From positions 62,001 through 126,000 of the forward strand of contig JAEPNQ010000003.1 of NCBI GenBank assembly GCA_017643305.1: a stretch of DNA of 64,000 nucleotides. The letters are read 5' to 3'. Below are positions 1 to 8,956 of the stretch, piece by piece. The position numbers were made by a program, and so were the translations under genes. The DNA is from Marinibacterium sp. (GTDB lineage Bacteria; Pseudomonadota; Alphaproteobacteria; Rhodobacterales; Rhodobacteraceae). Each line of letters opens with the position of its first letter. Position 1 is the first letter of the stretch. The notes beneath the pieces are model-generated. The model was not told the origin of the DNA. It did no database searches and saw only the letters and a list, made by a program, of their open reading frames with translations.

Positions 1-505
1 CAATCAGGTTTCGGATGGGAGAACCACCACCAATGCTCACCAGCATGGACAGACCAAAGACCGTCAGCGCGAAATACTCAGGGGGAGCAAAGCTGTAAGC
101 TGCGCGCGCAAGAAGTGGCGCCGATAGCATAAGGACAAATACGCTAAAGACGCCACCGATTGTGGAAGACACAACTGCCAGACCAAGTGCGCGTCCGGCC
201 TCGCCGCGGATCGCCATAGGGTATCCGTCAAGGCAGGTGGTCGCACTGGCCGAGGTGCCGGGTGTATTGATCAAAATGGCGGTGATGGCACCGGCGAAGG
301 TCGCGGAGCAATAGATCGCCGTCAGAATCGAAATCGCAGCGACCGGCTCCATCGTGAGGGTGAAGGGCAGCAGGAGCGCTGCCCCCGTCGTCGCGTTTAA
401 CCCCGGCAGGGCACCAATTACTACCCCTCCAAGTGTCGCACAGACCAGCAAGAGGATCAGATACGGATCCCCGAGCGCCGCCAAACCTGCCCAGAATGCC
501 TCCAT
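1..505 (-). CDS. tctA: Tripartite tricarboxylate transporter large permease TctA (N-terminal part, cut by window edge)
   Basis: This is the large membrane subunit of a TctCBA secondary importer, which takes up carboxylates delivered by the periplasmic TctC protein. The frame reads from an ATG at 505 to the window start, giving about 168 residues of a family usually near 500. The N-terminus begins MEAFWAGLAALGDP, and then shows the glycine-rich GALPGLNATTGAALLLPFT stretch and an INTPGTSASA segment typical of TctA. Its ATG overlaps the TGA of tctB by one base (TGATG), so translation is probably coupled. Family assignment is firm; substrate cannot be read from the sequence. Confidence 0.9.
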   Translation of the reverse strand, partial: MEAFWAGLAALGDPYLILLLVCATLGGVVIGALPGLNATTGAALLLPFTLTMEPVAAISILTAIYCSATFAGAITAILINTPGTSASATTCLDGYPMAIRGEAGRALGLAVVSSTIGGVFSVFVLMLSAPLLARAAYSFAPPEYFALTVFGLSMLVSIGGGSPIRNLI

Positions 506-975
506 CAGCCATACCACATGTTGGTCAGCAGGCCGCGCGGGAACCGCACCTGAAATGCCTGATCGAAAAGAAAAAAGATCGCCAAGGGCACGAGAAGGCC
601 GACACCCGCCAGCACACCTATGCGCCGCTCCCCCCACAGGGCTGACAGCGCCGCAGCAAAGCAACCCAATGCGATGAAGAGATCGATGCAGACCAACAGG
701 GCAAACCCTGCCATTAGGGCGATGGTTAACCACGTTTTGGTCACCACGCGCTCCTGCATGCGCACGGGATCAAACCAAGCCATCAACAGCGAGAGCGCAA
801 TGATGAGCCCGCAAACAAGCTGCGGAAAGTCTGAGGGCTGGATTCCACGCTTAAGAATGGGCGGCATCTTCTTGAACGTGGTCGACACGTAAATCGCCGC
901 GCATGCAAACAGGATTAGAGCGATCGGTACCAGCCACCGCACCAACCAGTCGGTTCTTTTTGACACATTTTGCAT
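505..975 (-). CDS. tctB: Tripartite tricarboxylate transporter small permease TctB
   Basis: Small four-helix membrane subunit that pairs with TctA. The protein is about 156 residues and consists of hydrophobic segments near residues 10-30, 45-65, 80-110 and 120-145, the normal TctB size and pattern. I chose the ATG at 975 (MQNVSKRTDW) because AGGTG lies six bases upstream; an in-frame start 30 bases further up has no such site and would sit next to the hairpin described at 993-1019. It lies between tctC and tctA in the usual order. Confidence 0.85.
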   Translation of the reverse strand: MQNVSKRTDWLVRWLVPIALILFACAAIYVSTTFKKMPPILKRGIQPSDFPQLVCGLIIALSLLMAWFDPVRMQERVVTKTWLTIALMAGFALLVCIDLFIALGCFAAALSALWGERRIGVLAGVGLLVPLAIFFLFDQAFQVRFPRGLLTNMWYG

Positions 976-992
976 GCAACACCTAAAGGGTT

Positions 993-1019
993 GCGGAGCC
1001 GCCACGAGGGCGGCTCCGC
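993..1019 (-). terminator. Hairpin between tctC and tctB, probable attenuator or processing site
   Basis: A perfect 11-bp inverted repeat (GCGGAGCCGCC, 5-base loop, GGCGGCTCCGC) lies 8 bases after the tctC stop and just before the tctB ribosome-binding site. The bases after the stem on the minus strand (AACCCTTT) are only weakly U-rich, so it could act as a partial terminator or as a 3' stabiliser of tctC mRNA. Confidence 0.6.
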
Positions 1020-1026
1020 TATAAAT

Positions 1027-1977
1027 TTATTCGATGAAGCCCAGCTCTTTCAACGCGGACTGCATGTCATTGACCATCACCGACAGCTGACTGCCCCAAA
1101 CGTCAGATCCGGCAACAGAAGTGCTGTCGAGACCAACCGAGGTCAGGAAGCCTTGATAAACCGTGTGGCCCATCGCGTTCATCAGCGACTCTTCGATCTT
1201 GGCAGCAACCTCGTCCGGCGTATCGGCGTGCACGACAAAGCCCCGGACGGTTGAGAAGCTGACGGGGATTCCCATTTCCTCAGCCGTTGACACATCTGGC
1301 AAAGCAGACATACGCTCTGGCGCAAGAACAACGATCGGGCAGACATCTCCTGCCTCAATCTGGCTGCCTGCCTCGGCCAGGTTCAGAACAGCCGCATCTA
1401 CCGCGCCAGCGACAAGCTGGGTTGCCAGTTCGCCACCACCGTCAAACGGTAAGATTTTCGGTGTCATCATGCCACCTTTCTTGGTGAACATAAATGCCGA
1501 GACATCGTCGATATTGCCCAGATGGGTCGTCCCATAGGTAATCGGCGCTTCCTTCTGCTTGGCGACAAAGTCTGCAGCATCCGCATATGCCCCACAGCGC
1601 ACCATCAGGATCTGTGGATCATCAGTGCCGCGCGCGATTGGGCGGATATCGTCCAGCGTCATCTTGGTCTCGCCTTTTGCCAACGTTGCGGCGTGACCGA
1701 TCGTGAAGGTCAGGATGTTATAGCCATCGGCTGGAACGCCGAGGTAATAATCCATCGCAACGGCACCGCCGCCGCCCTTCTTGTTCACCACAATCATGTC
1801 CTGACCCAGTTCGCGGCGGGCCCGCAGCATCATCATGCGCGTGGTGACATCCGTGCCGCCTCCGTTCCCAGCATGGGTCACAACTTCAATTGCTTTACTT
1901 GGATAGTCCTCGGCGCTGGCAGCGCCTGCGAAAAGTGCCACCGCCGCAGCGACTGCACCAACAATACGGGTTTTCAT
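1027..1977 (-). CDS. tctC: Tripartite tricarboxylate transporter solute-binding protein TctC (Bug family)
   Basis: Periplasmic binding protein that captures the carboxylate substrate for TctAB. The start at 1977 (MKTRIVGAVAAAVALFAG) gives a classical signal peptide with cleavage after AGAASA, and GGGAGGAAAAC precedes the ATG; an upstream in-frame start lacks these features. The mature protein has the Bug-family opening DYPSKAIEVVTHAGNGGG, which forms the ligand cleft, and a total of 316 residues, normal for the family. It is the first gene of the operon and has a palindromic operator candidate about 50 bases upstream (2026-2041). The ligand is unknown: Bug proteins bind many carboxylates. Confidence 0.9.
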   Translation of the reverse strand: MKTRIVGAVAAAVALFAGAASAEDYPSKAIEVVTHAGNGGGTDVTTRMMMLRARRELGQDMIVVNKKGGGGAVAMDYYLGVPADGYNILTFTIGHAATLAKGETKMTLDDIRPIARGTDDPQILMVRCGAYADAADFVAKQKEAPITYGTTHLGNIDDVSAFMFTKKGGMMTPKILPFDGGGELATQLVAGAVDAAVLNLAEAGSQIEAGDVCPIVVLAPERMSALPDVSTAEEMGIPVSFSTVRGFVVHADTPDEVAAKIEESLMNAMGHTVYQGFLTSVGLDSTSVAGSDVWGSQLSVMVNDMQSALKELGFIE

Positions 1978-2025
1978 GTTTTCCTCCCAATGTTCAGCGA
2001 CCCGTTTGCGGGAGCGCCTTTTGGA

Positions 2026-2041
2026 ATTTGGCATGCCAAAT
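2026..2041. promoter_or_regulatory. Perfect 16-bp palindrome upstream of tctC, candidate operator
   Basis: ATTTGGCATGCCAAAT is a perfect dyad centred 56 bases upstream of the tctC ATG and embedded in AT-rich DNA, the place expected for a promoter-proximal operator. The TTGG...CCAA form resembles sites of GntR-family regulators of carboxylate uptake, but no regulator gene lies in the window, so the protein that binds is a guess. Confidence 0.55.
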
Positions 2042-2591
2042 ATTTAATGTCAATTTTTGTCTTACCCGGCGAACACGAAGTAAATTCTCGCGATCACCAA
2101 GCACATTTCAAAAAGCACGATGCCGATTCAATAAATTAGATCGTCAACGTCGAGTTGTTGTTGCTGCAGGACACGACGGATCGGAGGATTAGCAATAGAA
2201 ATCCAAACCTATTGCTGGCAGCACAAGACCAATGTTCGCGCCTCCTTTGATTTATGAGCTTTCACGTTTGCAGTGAAAGTCAGCTTTCCGCCCATATCGA
2301 CACATGCTTATCCCGTACTCCTTTCATTGATGTCGCTGAAAGTAAGGCGATAAGTTTAGGTCAAATCTGAGCATAGTAACTCATAAGTAGTCATAAAATT
2401 TGCCTATCAGTGGATATGAAAATTCTCACAATCAATCTTGTTGATGTCACTCGTCCAAGGAGAGGCAATCTTGGATGACTATGCAAGCTTATGTGCAAGA
2501 CCTGTTGAGTTAAGACGCTATGGGACGTCCAAAACCAGTGTAGCTCTGTGAGTGGTCAGACAGCGTCCAGCAGTTGGCGAGATCGCTTTCC
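2042..2591. other. Intergenic stretch between the tct and TAXI transporter operons
   Basis: About 550 bases without a convincing gene on either strand. The part at 2050-2450 is clearly more AT-rich than its neighbours and should contain the tct promoter. A modest inverted repeat (CTTTCAC at 2259-2265, GTGAAAG at 2273-2279) is the only other structure I see. I find no clear terminator for the upstream TRAP permease gene. Confidence 0.5.
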
Positions 2592-4370
2592 TCAGATCGG
2601 CGCGAAAATCACCGCTAGCCCGGCGGCACATAGCCCTAAAGTGGCCAGCGGATTGCGCATGGCGATCAGCCCGTAGGATATAAGCCCCAGCCCCAACCCC
2701 ACCCGCATAAAGGCCACCAGCGCCATCCCCGGCACCTCCACCACGCGGATCAGATCGGGGTTGGCCACCATACCCAGCGGGATGATATAAAGCCCAACGC
2801 CCAGCATCATAGCGGTCATCGCCACCCGCAGCCAGTTTTCCTGCACCATTCCGGAGGCGATAAACACCGCACCGCAAACCGGTGGCGTGATCGTGGACAG
2901 CAGCGCATACCAGAACACGAACAGATGTGCTTGGAGCGGGGCCAAGCCCAACTGGATCAGAGCGGGCCCAGCGACGGACACGCAAATAACGTAAGCTGCT
3001 GTTGTCGGTACCTCCATCCCCAGGACGAGGCAGGCCAGCGCGGTGAGCAGCAGGGCAGGCCACAGCAGCCCACTGGCGCCAGACAGGATCAGCGATGTAA
3101 TTTTCACCCCAAGCCCGGTTATCGACAGCACACCGATGACTATGGATGCACAGAGGATGATCGAGGCGATCAGGGCAACCTGACGGGCAGCTGTCAGCAA
3201 TGCGTTTTCGATCCGCCCCCAGGCCGCGCTTTGGTCGATCCGCATCTGCCGGTCAAACAGCAGCGACAGCGCGCCCACCCCGATGGCCAGACAAGCCGCG
3301 TATTGCGGGGTTACGCCGAGGCCGAACATCCCCCAGAGCAGCACAGCAAATGGCACAAGAAAAAACATTGACGTGATGAGGACATCGCGCAGCGAAGGTC
3401 TGTCGGCGCTGTCGATCCCCCTGAGTTCGGCGTTGCGGGCATAGGCGTTGATGCCCACCCAGACGGCCATGAAATACAGCACCGCAGGCAGGGCGGCGGC
3501 GGCCATGATGCCTGTGTAGGGCACACCGGTGAGCTCCACCATAACGAACGCCCCCGCCCCCATCAGTGGCGGCATGATCTGACCACCGGAGGACGCCACA
3601 GCCTCCACCGCGCCGGCCAGTCGTTTGGGATAACCCAGCTTGGTCATCGCTGGCAGGGTGATGGCCCCGGTAGACGCCACATTGGCAGATGCGGAGCCGG
3701 AGATAGAGCCGAACAGGGCGGAAGAAATCACCGAAACCTTGGCGGCCCCGCCATTCAGCCGCCCGGCGGCGGCGGAGGCAACGTTCATGAAGCCCTGCCC
3801 CGCCTCACCCGCATTCAGCGCCGCCCCGAAGATCACGAAAATCGCAACGACCCCAACCGAAACAGCGGTGAGCGAGCCCCAGATGCCGCCTTCGGCGATG
3901 GTCATCGTGCCCAGGAAGCTTTTGAGCGGAGTACCGGAATGACCGAATTCGCCAGGGATATGCTGGCCAAGCAGCGCATAGGACAGCGCCAGCGCGGCAA
4001 CAACTGGGAGGGGCCAGCCAATGGCGCGGCGGGCTGCCTCCAACACACAGACCAGCAGGGTCACAGCCACCGCGATTTGAAACCCGTTTTCCAAAAAACC
4101 ATATTGATCGCCCAGCGCATCGTGGTTCCAGGCAATCCAGATCGACGCCGCCACGCCCAGAACAGCGAACACAGCCCCGGTCGCCAATTGCGCCTTACCT
4201 CTTGCGGAGAACACGAAGATCCACGGCAATACAAACGCCATGTGCAGCGGGCGCGATACGAGGTTGGGCACGAGGCCCCAGAAAATTAGCCCTATATGAT
4301 AGATCACCAGTGCCGCAGCCAGCACCAGCCACACCGGTTTCCAGCGAATGGGTTGATCGTCCTGCAACAT
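2592..4370 (-). CDS. TAXI-family TRAP transporter fused 4TM/12TM permease (DctQM fusion)
   Basis: Membrane component of a sodium-driven TRAP importer of the TAXI class, in which the small (DctQ) and large (DctM) subunits are one chain. The 592-residue protein is almost entirely hydrophobic, with a short N-terminal set of helices (roughly residues 12-110) followed by the large domain. The large domain carries the glycine-rich SSALFGSISGSASANVASTG segment and a second GMEVPTTAAYVI repeat, hallmarks of DctM. The start MLQDDQPIRW is used. It follows the binding-protein gene (4431-5381) in the same direction with a hairpin between them. The last residues run into the noncoding gap at 2591. Substrate is unknown; characterised TAXI systems transport small organic acids. 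Confidence 0.92.
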   Translation of the reverse strand: MLQDDQPIRWKPVWLVLAAALVIYHIGLIFWGLVPNLVSRPLHMAFVLPWIFVFSARGKAQLATGAVFAVLGVAASIWIAWNHDALGDQYGFLENGFQIAVAVTLLVCVLEAARRAIGWPLPVVAALALSYALLGQHIPGEFGHSGTPLKSFLGTMTIAEGGIWGSLTAVSVGVVAIFVIFGAALNAGEAGQGFMNVASAAAGRLNGGAAKVSVISSALFGSISGSASANVASTGAITLPAMTKLGYPKRLAGAVEAVASSGGQIMPPLMGAGAFVMVELTGVPYTGIMAAAALPAVLYFMAVWVGINAYARNAELRGIDSADRPSLRDVLITSMFFLVPFAVLLWGMFGLGVTPQYAACLAIGVGALSLLFDRQMRIDQSAAWGRIENALLTAARQVALIASIILCASIVIGVLSITGLGVKITSLILSGASGLLWPALLLTALACLVLGMEVPTTAAYVICVSVAGPALIQLGLAPLQAHLFVFWYALLSTITPPVCGAVFIASGMVQENWLRVAMTAMMLGVGLYIIPLGMVANPDLIRVVEVPGMALVAFMRVGLGLGLISYGLIAMRNPLATLGLCAAGLAVIFAPI

Positions 4371-4389
4371 GCCTCGGCCCCCAAAAAGA

Positions 4390-4412
4390 AGGCCGGGCCA
4401 AAGGCCCGGCCT
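4390..4412 (-). terminator. Intra-operon terminator or attenuator between TAXI binding protein and permease
   Basis: A perfect 10-bp stem (AGGCCGGGCC and GGCCCGGCCT) with a 3-base loop is followed on the minus strand by TCTTTTTGG. This is a good Rho-independent terminator shape placed 18 bases after the binding-protein stop. It should lower permease expression relative to the binding protein. Confidence 0.75.
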
Positions 4413-4430
4413 ACCCTAAGCGGATGTGTA

Positions 4431-5381
4431 TTACATCTGCGCGTCCGTTAGAGACATGCCTGCTTCTTTGTAATACCGGATCGCACCAGGGTGGATTTTG
4501 CCGGTGATGTTGCCCATCAGGCTGTCATCCACACCGTTCCACCAGGGGGCTGCAGCACCCATTTTGGCTTTGCCTTCCCAGAAGGTCTTGGTCAGCTGAT
4601 ACGCAGTTTCGTCATCCATCTTGGTGGTGGTGAACGCGACCACGGGCAGCGAGGTTGTTACGATATCGCTATCCTGCCCCGCATAGGTCCCGGCGGGGAT
4701 GATCAGGCGGGCGCGCTTGGTTGTGGCGATCTGGACATCGCTGAGTGACAGGACGGTTACGCCGGTCGAGGCCGCCGCTTCGATCACATTCGGTGCGGGG
4801 TAAGAGCCGGCGGTGACGAACGCATCAATCTGGCCGTTTTTCAGCGCTGGTACGGCGTTGGACAGTTCGACCTCGGCCAGTTTGACCTTGCCTTCCAGCC
4901 CGAACAGTTTGAGGTACTTTTCCCCCTCACGCGCACCGAAGGAGCCTTTGCCCAGCAGCACGGTTTTGCCTTCCAGATCAGCAAAGCTGGAAATCCCAGC
5001 ATCGGCCCGCGCCACGAAATGCATGGTCAGCGACGGAATCGGAAACAGCGCGCGGATCTCGTCAAAGGCCGGGTCACCCTTGCCTTCGAACATCGCCTTG
5101 CCGCCTTGGGCAAGTCTCACCAGGACCGGCGGTGTGGTGAACACATAGTCACCACCGCGTGCCTTGACCTCCATGACGTTCTGGACGGAACCTTGGCTTT
5201 CTTCCACCGTTACGATTATGTCCGATCCGGCCTTCATCGCCTCGGCGATCTGCACGGCCATTTGGTAGTAGGACGACGTCGATTTGGCGGATTTATAGGT
5301 TACGCGGGTTTCTGCGAAGCTCGCAGTTGCCGACATGACCAAAGCGGCGACCGCCCCGACCAGGAATTTTGCAGATTTCAT
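4431..5381 (-). CDS. TAXI-family TRAP transporter solute-binding protein
   Basis: Periplasmic ligand-binding subunit of the TRAP transporter encoded just downstream. The start at 5381 (MKSAKFLVGAVAALVMSATA) is preceded by GGGAGGATAAA and gives a clean signal peptide ending at ASFA; the longer frame upstream is not needed. The mature part opens with TRVTYKSAKSTSSYYQMA, the TAXI-type ligand-binding N-terminus, and contains NGQIDAFVTAGSYPAPNV, the family's characteristic core. Length is 316 residues, as usual. Transcription probably starts in the 337-base gap shared with the divergent sulfoxide reductase gene, so the two may be co-regulated. Confidence 0.9.
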   Translation of the reverse strand: MKSAKFLVGAVAALVMSATASFAETRVTYKSAKSTSSYYQMAVQIAEAMKAGSDIIVTVEESQGSVQNVMEVKARGGDYVFTTPPVLVRLAQGGKAMFEGKGDPAFDEIRALFPIPSLTMHFVARADAGISSFADLEGKTVLLGKGSFGAREGEKYLKLFGLEGKVKLAEVELSNAVPALKNGQIDAFVTAGSYPAPNVIEAAASTGVTVLSLSDVQIATTKRARLIIPAGTYAGQDSDIVTTSLPVVAFTTTKMDDETAYQLTKTFWEGKAKMGAAAPWWNGVDDSLMGNITGKIHPGAIRYYKEAGMSLTDAQM

Positions 5382-5718
5382 TTTATCCTCCCATTTCTGC
5401 GCCACGCTGGTGGCCATGTGACTTCTGTTGGGGGCCTTCAAAACATGCGTCTCCAGCGTGCCGATCGGATTGGCCTTACCAATGCCGATTTGGGCCGTCA
5501 GACTGATGTACGAGTGGCTACTCCCCCAGCTGTTACCGTACCGGGCTAGGGACCATTGGCAAACAGATTTCGCCCACAAGACGCTGACATCGCATTGGAA
5601 AGCCGTTGCGGTTGTGGCTAGATGAAGCCCCTGAACACAAAGCATCCATTGCGCTGGGCGTTGGCCTGTGCATCAAATGCGGTCCAAGGGAATACTGAGG
5701 GATTGAGGATACCGCACA
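5382..5718. promoter_or_regulatory. Divergent intergenic control region, TAXI operon and sulfoxide reductase
   Basis: 337 bases separate the two divergent starts and hold no supported gene; the small frames present are out of character with neighbouring codon use. An imperfect dyad at 5466-5487 (CGG-A-TTGG, 5-base centre, CCAA-T-G-CCG) is a possible operator. GAGGAT lies before the reductase ATG. No confident -35/-10 pair was identified. Confidence 0.4.
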
Positions 5719-8052
5719 ATGTCCGAGCAACAGGATCTGCCCCTGACCAGCACGCATTGGGGGACATACCGCGCGCGTGTGAGCAATGGGCGGGTGCAGG
5801 AACTGCTGGCCTTTGAGCAGGATCCGGACCCGTCGCCAATTGGCAGTGGCATCATCGACGTACAGGACGGCCCGACGCGCATCGACGCGCCTATGGTACG
5901 CCAAAGCTGGCTGGAACATGGACCCGGCGCGCGCACCGATCGGCGTGCGGTAGACCCTTTTGTGCAAGTCAGCTGGGAAAAAGCCAACGCGCTGGTCGCC
6001 GAAGAACTGAACCGTGTACGTCGCACATACGGTAATCAGGCAATTTACGGCGGGTCATATGGCTGGGCCAGTGCCGGACGGTTTCATCATGCGCAGAGCC
6101 AGATGCGCCGGTTCCTGAACTGCATCGGCGGCTTCACAGCGTCCCAGTTCACCTATAGCTTCGCAGCGGCCGAGGCGATGATCCCCCATGTTCTTGGCAG
6201 CTTTCGGGCCTATCTGGACAGCTGCACCAGTTGGGATTCCATCCGCGACAACACGCGCCTGTTTGTGTGTTTTGGCGGCGTACCTTTAAAAAATGGCCAG
6301 ATTTCGCAGGGCGGCACCGGAAAGCATTACCAACGCCAAAGCCTTAAGGATGCAGGCGCGGCGGGCATCGATTTCGTCAACGTCGGCCCGCTAAAATCCG
6401 ATCTGCTGGACGATGTCGGCGGCACATGGCTGGCGGCACGGCCCAACACCGACGCGGCCATTTTGCTAGGCCTGGCCCATACGCTGCATGTGGAAGGATT
6501 GGCTGACCTCGATTTCCTCAAGCGCTACACGGTCGGGTATGAAAGGATCCTGCCTTACCTGACTGGCGCCGAAGACGGAGCCCCCAAAGACGCGGACTGG
6601 GCGGCAGAAATCAGCGGCCTATCCGCCGATACGCTGCGCGATCTGGCCCGCCGGATGGCCCGCGAACGTACAATGATTTCGGTTAGCTGGTCTCTGACCC
6701 GGCAAGATCACGGCGAACAACCGTTCTGGGCCGCGATCCTTGTGGCCTCCATGCTTGGTCAGATAGGCCTGCCAGGCGGTGGTTTTGGCTTTGGCTATAG
6801 TGCGATGAACTATATCGGCGGGCGGTTCAACTCCTTGCCAGGCGCGGCCTTTCCGCAGAAAACCAACCCGGTGGAAAGTTTCATCCCGGTGGCCCGCATT
6901 AGTGATCTGTTGCTGCATCCCGGTGACCAGTTCGATTTCGACGGGGTGGAGTATGAATACCCTGATATCCGGCTGGTCTACTGGGCGGGCGGGAACCCGT
7001 TTCACCATCATCAGGATCTGAACCGGATGCGACGGGCGTGGCAGAAGCCAGACACGATCATCGTGAATGAATGGTGCTGGAACGCGCTGGCCAAGCACGC
7101 CGATATCGTACTGCCCTGCACCACCCCGCTGGAGCGGCAGGACATCGCGCTGACCCCGCGTGACTCGTATGTGGTGGCTATGTCCAAGCTGACAGAGCCC
7201 TATGGGCAGGCGCGGGATGACTTCGAAATCTTTCGTGGGATCGCCGAGGCGATGGGGATTGGCGCGGAGTTTGACGAGGGGCTGGACCAGTCCGGATGGC
7301 AGAGGCGGTTGTATGACGAAACTGGCGAAAACTCCCGCGCTATCGGGATCGAAATTCCGGACTATGACAGCTTCCTGCAGCAGGGCTGGTTCAAGGTGGA
7401 TGACCCGACCGAACCAATCATCATGCTCGGCGCGTTTCGGGAGGATCCGGAGGCCAACCCGCTAGCGACCCCCAGCGGAAAAATGGAACTGTTTTCCGAG
7501 ACCGTGCACGGGTTTGGGTATGATGATTGCCCAGGGCATCCTGTTTGGATCGAACCCTATGAATGGCTGGGCAACGCAGACCCACGCTGGCCGCTGCATC
7601 TGATTTCCAACCAGCCCAAGGAAAAGCTGCATTCGCAACTAGATCACGGCAGCGTTTGCAAATCCGCCAAGATCAAAGGCCGCGAACCGGTGGTGATGCA
7701 TCCTGATGATGCGTTGGCACGTGGGTTGCAAGGCGGTGACGTGGTGCGGGTGTTCAATGACCGTGGGGCCTGTCTGGGCGGTGTGACCGTTGATGACAGC
7801 ATCCGGCCCGGCGTAGTACAGATGAGCACCGGCGCGTGGTTCGACCCGGCCGATCCCGCCGCTCCGGAGAGCCTATGCAAACATGGTAACCCAAATGTCC
7901 TGACCCGGGACAAGGGCACCTCGCGGTTGGCGCAGGGACCAACCGCGCATACCTGTATGGTGCAGATCGAACAGTTCGACGAAGAATTACCGCCTGTCAC
8001 GGCTCACGAACCACCCAAAATTCTGCGCCCGGTACCGGGCGGGCAAGCCTAG
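5719..8052 (+). CDS. bisC: Molybdopterin oxidoreductase of the biotin/DMSO/TMAO sulfoxide reductase family
   Basis: A cytoplasmic bis-MGD molybdoenzyme that reduces sulfoxides (biotin or methionine sulfoxide) or N-oxides. The 777-residue chain has no signal peptide and no N-terminal cysteine cluster, as in BisC and unlike NapA or formate dehydrogenase. IYGGSYGWASAG (residues 109-120) carries the serine (about 113) that coordinates molybdenum in this family. Later blocks LVYWAGGNPFHHHQDLN and the C-terminal molybdopterin dinucleotide-binding domain (LHLISNQPKEKLHSQLDHG near residue 630) also fit. It stands divergent from the TAXI importer and ends tail-to-tail with radC, sharing the bases CTAG. 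BisC versus a cytoplasmic DMSO/TMAO reductase cannot be separated by eye. Confidence 0.85.
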   Translation: MSEQQDLPLTSTHWGTYRARVSNGRVQELLAFEQDPDPSPIGSGIIDVQDGPTRIDAPMVRQSWLEHGPGARTDRRAVDPFVQVSWEKANALVAEELNRVRRTYGNQAIYGGSYGWASAGRFHHAQSQMRRFLNCIGGFTASQFTYSFAAAEAMIPHVLGSFRAYLDSCTSWDSIRDNTRLFVCFGGVPLKNGQISQGGTGKHYQRQSLKDAGAAGIDFVNVGPLKSDLLDDVGGTWLAARPNTDAAILLGLAHTLHVEGLADLDFLKRYTVGYERILPYLTGAEDGAPKDADWAAEISGLSADTLRDLARRMARERTMISVSWSLTRQDHGEQPFWAAILVASMLGQIGLPGGGFGFGYSAMNYIGGRFNSLPGAAFPQKTNPVESFIPVARISDLLLHPGDQFDFDGVEYEYPDIRLVYWAGGNPFHHHQDLNRMRRAWQKPDTIIVNEWCWNALAKHADIVLPCTTPLERQDIALTPRDSYVVAMSKLTEPYGQARDDFEIFRGIAEAMGIGAEFDEGLDQSGWQRRLYDETGENSRAIGIEIPDYDSFLQQGWFKVDDPTEPIIMLGAFREDPEANPLATPSGKMELFSETVHGFGYDDCPGHPVWIEPYEWLGNADPRWPLHLISNQPKEKLHSQLDHGSVCKSAKIKGREPVVMHPDDALARGLQGGDVVRVFNDRGACLGGVTVDDSIRPGVVQMSTGAWFDPADPAAPESLCKHGNPNVLTRDKGTSRLAQGPTAHTCMVQIEQFDEELPPVTAHEPPKILRPVPGGQA

Positions 8053-8825
8053 AGAAGTCCTTCCGCCCTAAAGCTCAGCTCTCGTGACAGGCCCACGATC
8101 AGGTGGTCGTGCAAGGTCAGGTTCAGAGCCGCACAGGCAGTTTCAATTTTGGCGGTCATTTCGATATCAGCCCGAGACGGACTGGGATCACCGGACGGGT
8201 GATTGTGCACGAGGATCAGCGCCGAGGCGTTGAGTTCCAAGGCACGTTTCAAAATCGCCCGGGGGTAGACGGGCACATGGTCCACAGTACCCTTGGCCTG
8301 CGCCTCATCAGCGATCAGAACATTCTTGCGGTCGAGGAAAAGAACGCGAAAATGCTCCGTCTCGCTATGCGCCATAGCGGTGCGGCAATAATCCAAGAGA
8401 GCATCCCAGCTGGACACCACATGGCGTTTAAGAACCCGGGACTGGGCGAGCCGATGCGCGGCCGCTTCGACAATTTTAAGGTCGGTGATCACCGCCAGAC
8501 CGACCCCGTCAACATCAGCCAGCCGGGCGGAGGGGGCAGACAGGACAAGATTGAAATCTCCGAACCGGTCCAAAAGAGCACGCTCCAGAGGCTTCACATC
8601 TCTCCGGGGGATCGACCGGAATAGAACCAGCTCCAGAAGTTCGTAATCCGGTACCGCCGAGGCACCGCCTGCCATAAATCTGTCTCGCAGGCGCTGACGG
8701 TGATCAGCGATGTAGGAGGGTGGCTTGCCCTTGGGCACAGGTGTGGCAGGGGCCTCGTCGGGTGCAAAGAGGCTCGGCGCTTCCTGAAAGGCATCGGCTG
8801 TCATCCATGCATGATGGGCCATCAT
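8049..8825 (-). CDS. radC: RadC family JAB/MPN-domain protein
   Basis: RadC is a conserved protein of uncertain function with a helix-hairpin-helix-like N-terminal part and a C-terminal JAB1/MPN metalloprotease-like domain. Here the DYELLELVLF segment near residue 60 marks the N-terminal domain. LVHNHPSGDPSPSRAD carries the HxH...D zinc ligands (about H207, H209 and D220). Length of 258 residues is slightly above the usual 220-230 because of a proline-rich N-terminal extension. No good ribosome-binding site precedes MMAHHAW; a downstream ATG (MTADAF) is possible. Its stop overlaps the stop of the convergent reductase gene. Confidence 0.9.
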   Translation of the reverse strand: MMAHHAWMTADAFQEAPSLFAPDEAPATPVPKGKPPSYIADHRQRLRDRFMAGGASAVPDYELLELVLFRSIPRRDVKPLERALLDRFGDFNLVLSAPSARLADVDGVGLAVITDLKIVEAAAHRLAQSRVLKRHVVSSWDALLDYCRTAMAHSETEHFRVLFLDRKNVLIADEAQAKGTVDHVPVYPRAILKRALELNASALILVHNHPSGDPSPSRADIEMTAKIETACAALNLTLHDHLIVGLSRELSFRAEGLL

Positions 8826-8880
8826 GTTGAATGAAAGGTTAACTTGTCAGTCAGGCAGAGGCGGAGTTTCAAAAACACTG

Positions 8881-8911
8881 AGGTCCGTTTTCTTTCAAAG
8901 AAAACGGACCT
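8881..8911 (-). terminator. Perfect 15-bp hairpin downstream of dnaJ
   Basis: AGGTCCGTTTTCTTT, one base, then its exact reverse complement. It lies 46 bases after the dnaJ stop and before the radC start, so it most likely ends the dnaK-dnaJ transcript. Its core CCGTTTTCTT...AAGAAAACGG recurs in the double hairpin at 62921-62968. Confidence 0.75.
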
Positions 8912-8956
8912 TTGCCACTGGCAGCGTGTCTTTTGGATGGCGGCGCTACAGGCACC

